From Chitinophaga pinensis (GTDB taxonomy: Bacteria; Bacteroidota; Bacteroidia; Chitinophagales; Chitinophagaceae), in contig CALPKD020000073.1 in the NCBI GenBank assembly GCA_943324055.2, positions 1 to 6,742 of the forward strand: 6,742 nucleotides of DNA, read 5' to 3'. How positions within the stretch are numbered: position 1 is the first letter of the stretch; the number at the start of each line of letters is the position of its first letter. This document shows positions 1 to 4,676 of this stretch, piece after piece. The position numbers and the translations under genes are program-made. The notes under the pieces were generated by a model. The model searched no databases. It was not told the DNA's origin and was given only the letters and a program-made list of their open reading frames with translations.

Positions 1-1
1 A

Positions 2-118
2 AATGGTAGATTGTACAATGGAAATAATTTAAATGAAGTAGGTACAGGAAATCATAAGCTAGACCGCAAGGAATGGCATAATGAAAAGCCAACTATTAAT
101 ACATCCGTAGCAGAATAA
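2..118 (+). CDS. C-terminal fragment of an unidentified protein, possibly amidohydrolase family
   Basis: An open frame enters from the left edge and ends at TAA 116-118, giving 38 residues. The fragment opens with NGRLYNGNNLNEVG and continues with a polar tail ending TSVAE. From memory, a strand of the form NGRLY-x-G-x-x-L-x-E is typical of the C-terminal end of amidohydrolases of the imidazolonepropionase/TolB-associated type, where the last beta strands form the composite domain next to the TIM barrel. The visible part contains no catalytic residues, so the family is a guess. The next gene starts 29 bp downstream on the same strand with no terminator between them, so co-transcription is plausible. 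It could equally be the tail of another protein with an Asn/Gly-rich end. Confidence 0.5.
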   Translation, partial: NGRLYNGNNLNEVGTGNHKLDRKEWHNEKPTINTSVAE

Positions 119-147
119 TCAGTTATGATTCATTATAAATCAGTCCT

Positions 148-1074
148 ATGCTAAATTCTAGACGAAAATTTATCAAGCAAGCCTCCCTCGTAATGGCCGG
201 TGCAGGACTATTGCCAAAAGTAATATGGTCTAGGAGTTTAACATTGAATACCCCTAAGCAATTGATCGGTATACAGTTGTATTCGGTGAGATCAGATATG
301 GCTAAAAATCCGTTGGGCACTTTAACAGAACTTGCCAAAATGGGTTACGAGCATGTAGAACATGCAAATTATATAGATAGGAAATTTTATGGTTATTCTC
401 CTTCGGAATTTAAAAAAATACTAGGTGATTTGGGCTTGGCAATGCCAAGTGGACATACAGTAATGTCAATGAAGCATTGGGATCCAATCAAAAAGGATTT
501 TACAAATGCATGGAAATACACAATCGAAGATGCTGCAAACCTGGGACAAACCTATGTAATTAGTCCTTCCATGGATGAGACCTTAACAAAGAATTACGAT
601 GGTTTATTATTTCAGCTAGACCTGTTTAATAAGTCTGGTGAGTTATGCAAGGCAAATGGAATGAAATTTGGTTACCACAACCACAATGTTGAGTTTGTAG
701 AAAAATTAAATGGTACGCTTATGTATGATTTAATACTTCAACATACCAATCCTGACTTGGTAATACAACAATTAGATTTTGGTAATATGTATGGAGTAGG
801 TGGCCGCGCTAAAGAATGGATTATAAAATACCCAGGGCGTTTTGCATCCCTTCATGTTAAAGATGAAATGAAAGTACCTGTAGGTGAAATGCATGATGGG
901 TTCGATAGCACTTTATTAGGAGACGGCGTTGTGGGCCCAAAGGCATTATGCTTGTTGGCTAAAAAAATAAGTGGTGCATATCATTTTATAATTGAACAAG
1001 AATCCTATCAAAACCGCACCCCACTAGAATGTGCTAAAATAAATCTAGACCGAATGAAAACCTGGGGGATTTAG
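148..1074 (+). CDS. Tat-exported sugar phosphate isomerase/epimerase family protein (xylose isomerase-like TIM barrel)
   Basis: 308 residues. The N-terminus carries a twin-arginine signal (SRRKFIK, R5-R6) followed by a hydrophobic stretch to about residue 22, so export in folded form is expected. The rest fits the xylose isomerase-like TIM barrel (AP_endonuc_2 superfamily): an opening strand IGIQLYSVRSDM (40-51), GYHNHNVEF (175-183), QLDFGNM (208-214), SLHVKDE (234-240), GDGVVG (258-263) and IIEQE (281-285). By analogy with metal-dependent members, D210, H236 and E283 are probable metal ligands. H177/H179 sit about where tagatose-epimerase-type enzymes carry their first Glu ligand, which is inference without an alignment. 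The family isomerises or epimerises sugars and related polyols, and the substrate here is unknown. Members with Tat signals are common in Bacteroidota sugar-catabolic clusters. The start is set by the signal peptide. A competing 9-codon frame at 125-154 overlaps it and looks meaningless. The gene follows an upstream + strand gene at 29 bp and ends 23 bp before a strong terminator. Confidence 0.88.
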   Translation: MLNSRRKFIKQASLVMAGAGLLPKVIWSRSLTLNTPKQLIGIQLYSVRSDMAKNPLGTLTELAKMGYEHVEHANYIDRKFYGYSPSEFKKILGDLGLAMPSGHTVMSMKHWDPIKKDFTNAWKYTIEDAANLGQTYVISPSMDETLTKNYDGLLFQLDLFNKSGELCKANGMKFGYHNHNVEFVEKLNGTLMYDLILQHTNPDLVIQQLDFGNMYGVGGRAKEWIIKYPGRFASLHVKDEMKVPVGEMHDGFDSTLLGDGVVGPKALCLLAKKISGAYHFIIEQESYQNRTPLECAKINLDRMKTWGI

Positions 1075-1097
1075 TATTTTAATAAAATAGTATGCGT

Positions 1098-1136
1098 TAA
1101 AGGCACAACTGTATTCCAGTTGTGCCTTTATTTTTT
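1098..1136 (+). terminator. Strong intrinsic terminator after the sugar isomerase gene
   Basis: A 13-bp perfect inverted repeat (arms 1098-1110 and 1118-1130, core AAGGCACAACT / AGTTGTGCCTT) encloses a 7-base loop, GTATTCC. It is followed at once by six T residues (1131-1136). It lies 23 bp past the isomerase stop and ends 35 bp before the first acylase start, so it should separate the left operon from the acylase. The left side lacks a comparable run of A, so it reads mainly as a + strand terminator. Confidence 0.88.
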
Positions 1137-1137
1137 A

Positions 1138-1145
1138 TAACTTTA
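1138..1145 (+). promoter_or_regulatory. Candidate -7 promoter element for the first acylase
   Basis: TAACTTTA matches the Bacteroidota -7 consensus TAnnTTTG at all but the last base and lies 26 bp before the acylase ATG. The only TTG at a reasonable place upstream (1120-1122) is just 15 bp away and sits inside the terminator stem, so the -33 element is poor. A promoter is needed here because of the preceding terminator, but this exact assignment is weak. Confidence 0.3.
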
Positions 1146-1164
1146 AGTCCTAATCATTCGCACT

Positions 1165-1174
1165 ACCTATTATG
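1165..1174 (+). repeat. Shared start-region motif ACCTATTATG, copy at first acylase
   Basis: Ten bases ending in the ATG start codon, identical to those at the second acylase and at the regulator. TAATCA stands further upstream (1151-1156), as it also does before the regulator. There is no Shine-Dalgarno sequence in this leader. It may be a translation-initiation context or a conserved leader element. Confidence 0.6.
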
Positions 1175-3424
1175 CAAAAAAATACTTTCTACCTATACCT
1201 ATCCATTACGCTTTTAACAATTGTTACTTGCCTGCAAACAACTCTTGCACAACAACCTACGATGGTCGAAAAACAAAGATGGGCAAAGCATGCGCAGCAG
1301 ACCAATATTATAAGAGACGAATGGGGCATACCACATATTTATGGAAAGACCGACGCAGATGCCGTATTTGGATTAATGTATGCACAGTGTGAAGAAAATT
1401 TTCCGCAGATAGAGAAAAATTATTTAGAGATGTTGGGGCGAACAGCAGAGTTAACAGGCGCAAGTGTATTATGGGATGATTTAATGATGCGCTTAATTCA
1501 AGATAGTGTTAAAGCAATTGAAGATTATAATCGAAGTCCTAAATGGTTCCAAATATTATTACAAGCACATGCCGATGGAATTAATTATTATTTAGCAAAG
1601 CACCCACAGGTAAACCCAGCTGTAATTACAAAATTTAAACCTTGGTATCATTTAATGTGGACCGACGGAAGTGTGTCACCAACTAAAACAGGTGGAATAA
1701 AAATAAAGGACCTAAAGAACGCCTATCAACAAAAGGAAACCGAAGTCGCTAGTAATGCAAGCATGTCAATAGCTGCTAAAACAAATGCTGAAATTTTTGG
1801 GGACTATGATATGGAAGAAAAAACATTAAGGGGTTCCAATGGATTTGCCATTGCACCAAAACATAGTAAAAATGGAAACGCTTTATTATATATTAACCCA
1901 CATGTTCCATTTTATTTCAGATCCGAAATGCATATGATCAGTGAGGAAGGGTTAAATGCCTATGGCGCTGTCACCTGGGGGCAAATGTTTATATACCAAG
2001 GGTTTAATGAACGTTTGGGGTGGATGCATACCAGTAGTTATGCAGATGTAGCAGATATATACGAAGAAAAAATGAAGCAAGTAAATGGCAATTGGACTTA
2101 TGAATACGACAACGCAATATTGCCTGTGACCACACGCGCGATTCAAGTTCAGTATAAGGAGGAAGGAATAATGAAAGTAAAAAGTTTTACTACTTTTAAA
2201 ACCATTCACGGACCTGTGATGGGGTTGAATACTGAAAATAATAAATGGTTAAGCTTACAAGAAAATAATCGATCCCTAAATGCATTATTAGAATGTTGGA
2301 CAAGAACAAAAGCAAATAATTTAACCGAGTATAAGCAGGCACTTTCATTACTTGCCAACAATAGCAACAACACCGTGTATGCAGATGGAGATGGAAATAT
2401 AGCATACTGGCATGGTAATTTTGTACCAAAGCGCAATCCAAATTATGATTATACTTTACCAGTCGATGGATCTATTAAAGCAACTAATTGGATTGGCACT
2501 CATTCATTAAATGAAATTGTACAAAGTGTCAATCCTGAAAATGGATGGCTGCAAAATTGCAATGCTACTCCTTACGCCGTTGCAGGAAAAAATAGTCCGC
2601 TTGAAAAAAACTACCCGGCCTATATGGCACCAGACGGTGAAAATGCAAGAGGATTGAATGCGGTTCGTTTGCTTGAAAAAATAGATAAGATAAGTTTAGC
2701 CGACTTAATCCAAATTGGATACAATAAACACTTAACCGCTTTTGACATTTTGCTTCCAACTTTCCTAGACTTCGCAAAAAATATTGCACTCACTGCTGAA
2801 GAGCAAAAAGCGATCAACTACTTAGCAGCTTGGAACCATGATGCAGATACCAACTCAATTGCTACGACATTAGCAGTTGAATGGGGAACAAAATGGGCAG
2901 CTGAAATCCCAGCCGCCACAACCGAAGAAGCAGGGACAAAAGCAATTCTTAAGTATGAGCACATGGTAAACGATGTGAGCAATCATCGTAAGTTGCAGCT
3001 ATTAAATGCAACCTTATTAGCACTAAAAAATATTTATGGGACCTGGGAAATGCCATGGGGAGCAATTAATAGATACCAACGTGTAAACCCTGGAGAAAGA
3101 TTTAATGATAGCTTAGCCAGCATCGCCGTTGCTCAAACATCTTCGAGATGGGGGCAGTTACCCTCTTTTGATAGCAAGCGTTACCCCAATACCATAAAGC
3201 GTTATGGATTCACCGGAAACAGCTTTATTGCAGCGGTTAGTTTTGGGAAAAAAGTAGAAGCCAAAACAATTATTACAGGAGGACAAAGTAGGTGGGCAAA
3301 TGATAAACATTTCACAGATCAAGCACAAAAATATATCGATGGAGATTTTAAAACAATCCATTTTTATAAGGCAGACGTTTTAGCACATAAGGCAACCTCA
3401 TACAAACCTGGATTCGAAAGATAG
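1172..3424 (+). CDS. Secreted penicillin acylase family protein (peptidase S45, Ntn hydrolase), first paralog
   Basis: 750 residues, close to the length I recall for the AHL/pyoverdine acylase PvdQ (about 760). A hydrophobic signal peptide covers about 1-27 (ending TTLAQ). The alpha chain follows, with the family motif IIRDEWGIPHIYGKTDADAV (46-65) and YAQCEENF (70-77). A polar Lys/Ser/Ala/Asn-rich linker (about 165-220) leads to the autocleavage site LRGSNGFAI. S222 would become the N-terminal nucleophile of the beta chain. H244 (NPH) lies 22 residues after it, the spacing recalled for His beta-23 of PvdQ. VYADGDGNIAYW (402-413) and GWLQNCNATPY (458-468) follow; N462 or N464 is the likely oxyanion-hole Asn. 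The C-terminus ends SYKPGFER. Expected role: periplasmic hydrolysis of an amide bond in an acylated small molecule; the substrate is not deducible. The start is set by the signal peptide and by the ACCTATTATG context shared with two neighbours. The last 61 bp overlap a convergent regulator gene. No inactivating change is seen. Confidence 0.92.
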   Translation: MQKNTFYLYLSITLLTIVTCLQTTLAQQPTMVEKQRWAKHAQQTNIIRDEWGIPHIYGKTDADAVFGLMYAQCEENFPQIEKNYLEMLGRTAELTGASVLWDDLMMRLIQDSVKAIEDYNRSPKWFQILLQAHADGINYYLAKHPQVNPAVITKFKPWYHLMWTDGSVSPTKTGGIKIKDLKNAYQQKETEVASNASMSIAAKTNAEIFGDYDMEEKTLRGSNGFAIAPKHSKNGNALLYINPHVPFYFRSEMHMISEEGLNAYGAVTWGQMFIYQGFNERLGWMHTSSYADVADIYEEKMKQVNGNWTYEYDNAILPVTTRAIQVQYKEEGIMKVKSFTTFKTIHGPVMGLNTENNKWLSLQENNRSLNALLECWTRTKANNLTEYKQALSLLANNSNNTVYADGDGNIAYWHGNFVPKRNPNYDYTLPVDGSIKATNWIGTHSLNEIVQSVNPENGWLQNCNATPYAVAGKNSPLEKNYPAYMAPDGENARGLNAVRLLEKIDKISLADLIQIGYNKHLTAFDILLPTFLDFAKNIALTAEEQKAINYLAAWNHDADTNSIATTLAVEWGTKWAAEIPAATTEEAGTKAILKYEHMVNDVSNHRKLQLLNATLLALKNIYGTWEMPWGAINRYQRVNPGERFNDSLASIAVAQTSSRWGQLPSFDSKRYPNTIKRYGFTGNSFIAAVSFGKKVEAKTIITGGQSRWANDKHFTDQAQKYIDGDFKTIHFYKADVLAHKATSYKPGFER

Positions 3425-4068
3425 TCATCGTACAATTTTGTAAGGAATGCAATTTTAACCAGACCTGCTACATTTTTAACATCAAACTTGTGCATCATTT
3501 TGGTACGATGCCCTTCGATTGTTCTTTTGCTTTGCCCAACCTCAAATGCTATTTGTTTACTAGAGGCTTCCTCGCAGATGCGCACTAAGATATATTTGTC
3601 CACCATTTTAAGTTGTTGCACTTGTTCTACCATTTTTATTTTCTCCATCTGATTTACCAATGCAAATACTTTTGTAGAGATAGTAGAACAAAAGTAAATT
3701 TTATCTTGTCTTGCCATATCTAAGGCCTTAAGCCATTCTTCGTTACTTACATTCCTGGCTACAATCACCGAAATTCCATTATCTATCAATTGATACAAGT
3801 GCAGGTCTGCCTCCTCATTAAAAACTACCATTACAGGCACTTTCTTTTTTAATTCAAGCACTTCAAGTATGGTGTCTTTTTGTTTAAAGTCAAACATCGA
3901 ACTGTCCACAACAAGTAACTGAGACAAGTCTTTAATAAGGAACTGTTGTAGTTGATTTAAGTTTTTAATAATCCGATGGCCATTAAAAAGGGGATTGTTC
4001 TCTAGTAACAAACTGCTCCCTAAAGCATAAACACTTTGCTGATCACAAATAATTACTTCACTAGACAT
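3364..4068 (-). CDS. LuxR/NarL-type transcriptional regulator with a degenerate receiver domain
   Basis: 234 residues in the two-domain layout of NarL-type response regulators. Residues 1-125 resemble a CheY-like receiver: EVIICDQQ at the first acidic site (D9, with Gln where a second acidic residue or His is usual) and LLVVDSSMF with D55 at the phosphoacceptor position. The usual Thr/Ser (around VVFNE, 81-85) and the invariant Lys (around VIVARN, 101-106) appear to be replaced by Phe and Arg, so phospho-switching may be lost or altered. Residues 150-210 form a LuxR-type helix-turn-helix: KQIAFEVGQSKRTIEGHRTK (171-190), then MMHKFDVKNVAGLVKIAF. A tail of about 22 residues follows, most of it encoded antisense to the end of the first acylase. 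No sensor kinase lies in the window, and no autoinducer-binding domain is present. A role in controlling the flanking acylases is inferred only from position and the shared start-region motif. Confidence 0.85.
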   Translation of the reverse strand: MSSEVIICDQQSVYALGSSLLLENNPLFNGHRIIKNLNQLQQFLIKDLSQLLVVDSSMFDFKQKDTILEVLELKKKVPVMVVFNEEADLHLYQLIDNGISVIVARNVSNEEWLKALDMARQDKIYFCSTISTKVFALVNQMEKIKMVEQVQQLKMVDKYILVRICEEASSKQIAFEVGQSKRTIEGHRTKMMHKFDVKNVAGLVKIAFLTKLYDDYLSNPGLYEVALCAKTSAL

Positions 4069-4075
4069 AATAGGT
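4066..4075 (-). repeat. Shared start-region motif ACCTATTATG, copy at regulator
   Basis: On the minus strand the same ten bases end at the regulator start codon. The similarity to the second acylase leader extends upstream: ATCAACACA here against ATCAACAAAA there, which is one gap and one mismatch over about 20 bases including the motif. Confidence 0.6.
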
Positions 4076-4105
4076 TGTGTTGATTAGTTATCCCTAAAAA
4101 AACAA

Positions 4106-4113
4106 CAACTTTA
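4106..4113 (-). promoter_or_regulatory. Candidate -7 element for the regulator gene
   Basis: On the minus strand this reads TAAAGTTG, differing from TAnnTTTG at one base, and it lies 37 bp before the regulator ATG. No convincing TTG-type -33 element stands at the usual distance upstream. A second candidate at 4181-4211 competes with it. Confidence 0.25.
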
Positions 4114-4180
4114 TAGTTCCTAAATAAATTAATGGGTATCTTATACAGGCGGAAATAAAAAACATTACAATTAACTATTC

Positions 4181-4211
4181 CAAAATTTTCTATATTAGAA
4201 AGGGTCAGCAA
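4181..4211 (-). promoter_or_regulatory. Alternative promoter candidate for the regulator gene
   Basis: On the minus strand, TTG (4209-4211) is followed after 20 bp by AAATTTTG (4181-4188), one mismatch from TAnnTTTG. The spacing suits the Bacteroidota TTG/TAnnTTTG promoter type. Use of this promoter would give a leader of roughly 105 nt before the regulator. In AT-rich intergenic DNA such matches arise easily by chance. Confidence 0.25.
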
Positions 4212-4235
4212 AAAAAATAGGCCTTTTTATATATG

Positions 4236-4577
4236 TTACAACTCCTCTATTCTCTTTGCTTTGTCGTCAATTACCAAATCAAAGTTGGGCTTTGTGGGTC
4301 CACCATTGGGACAATAGCCTGTGATGAGTTCATTAAACTTACATCCCCATTTGGCCAACTGACCTAAAGTCAAATCTCTCAAGTCTCGCTTTGAACTTTC
4401 TCCTCTACCTGTCCAATAAGTAATATGCCACCCTTCCTCGTATAACTTGTTGATTTTGGCAATATGGTCAAAATTGGGCTCTGCCAACTCGTACACACGC
4501 TTTTCGCTATAAAAACAGATAGTTTCATCTATATCAATTAATGCCTTTTTGGATCCAAACCTTTTCGACTCTATCAT
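4236..4577 (-). CDS. Small cap-less HAD-superfamily phosphatase-like protein
   Basis: 113 residues with the complete set of HAD motifs. Motif I is ALIDIDETI, with D15 as likely nucleophile and D17 as acid/base. Motif II is YWTGRG (T56). A Lys at K96 in TKPNFD serves as motif III, and motif IV is LVIDDKA (D104, D105) for Mg2+ binding. There is no room for a cap domain, so this is a minimal cytoplasmic HAD fold of the type often annotated as a capsule or polysaccharide biosynthesis phosphatase. Such enzymes typically dephosphorylate sugar phosphates or similar small or exposed substrates. The actual substrate is unknown, and no polysaccharide genes are in the window. The start at 4577 places nine residues before the motif I strand, as expected. 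The gene is divergent from the second acylase (96 bp between starts) and has the best promoter match in the window. It could share a promoter region with that acylase without sharing its function. Confidence 0.85.
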   Translation of the reverse strand: MIESKRFGSKKALIDIDETICFYSEKRVYELAEPNFDHIAKINKLYEEGWHITYWTGRGESSKRDLRDLTLGQLAKWGCKFNELITGYCPNGGPTKPNFDLVIDDKAKRIEEL

Positions 4578-4607
4578 GTTATATAATTATTCGTGTAATA
4601 AGTAATA

Positions 4608-4642
4608 CAAATTTATACATTATCTATAAATTACACTTCCAA
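4608..4642 (-). promoter_or_regulatory. Probable promoter of the HAD gene
   Basis: On the minus strand, positions 4608-4615 read TAAATTTG, a full match to the Bacteroidota -7 consensus TAnnTTTG, 30 bp before the HAD start codon. A TTG sits at 4640-4642, 24 bp upstream of it, which is a few bases longer than the usual spacing. The expected leader is short, about 20-25 nt, and has no Shine-Dalgarno sequence. Confidence 0.45.
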
Positions 4643-4646
4643 ATTT

Positions 4647-4654
4647 TACATCGG
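4647..4654 (+). promoter_or_regulatory. Weak -7 candidate for the second acylase
   Basis: TACATCGG resembles TAnnTTTG only partly (two mismatches in the TTTG half) and lies 19 bp before the second acylase ATG. No TTG is seen at the normal distance upstream. It is recorded because the 96-bp divergent gap must hold a start signal for this gene and nothing better is visible on the + strand. Confidence 0.18.
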
Positions 4655-4666
4655 CCATCAACAAAA

Positions 4667-4676
4667 ACCTATTATG
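4667..4676 (+). repeat. Shared start-region motif ACCTATTATG, copy at second acylase
   Basis: Third copy of the ten-base motif, ending at the second acylase ATG and preceded by ATCAACAAAA (4657-4666). The HAD gene start lacks the motif, and the isomerase start has only the shorter CCTATG. Confidence 0.6.

Larger units (their letters stand above)
4069..4235. other. 167-bp intergenic region between regulator and HAD genes
   Basis: AT-rich spacer between two minus-strand genes. It holds the two promoter candidates listed separately and no open frame worth calling. No proper intrinsic terminator is seen behind the HAD gene: the only candidate, around 4210-4229 (A-run, TAGGCC, T-run), folds only as an A-T stem around a very small loop. 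Read-through from the HAD gene into the regulator is therefore possible. Confidence 0.5.

Noticed and set aside
125..154. Nine-codon frame overlapping the start of the isomerase gene, as a possible leader peptide
   Set aside because: It is too short to judge and shows no run of a single amino acid or attenuator-like hairpin after it.
1172..1258. Lipoprotein signal in the first acylase (Cys near residue 20)
   Set aside because: The residues before the Cys (IVT) do not fit a lipobox. An ordinary signal peptidase I site around residues 26-28 fits better.
1952..2817. Several minus-strand open frames of 65-85 codons inside the first acylase
   Set aside because: They lie antisense to clear acylase coding sequence, have odd composition rich in Cys, Phe and Leu, and lack domains.
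3364..4068. Reading the regulator as an AHL-binding quorum-sensing LuxR receptor paired with AHL acylases
   Set aside because: Only the C-terminal helix-turn-helix is LuxR-like. The N-terminal half looks like a receiver (D9, D55) and shows none of the Trp/Tyr/Asp pattern of an autoinducer-binding domain.
4207..4230. Hairpin with an A-run, TAGGCC and a T-run as terminator of the HAD gene
   Set aside because: The GGCC centre leaves almost no loop, and the remaining stem is only A-T pairs, so it is not a convincing intrinsic terminator.
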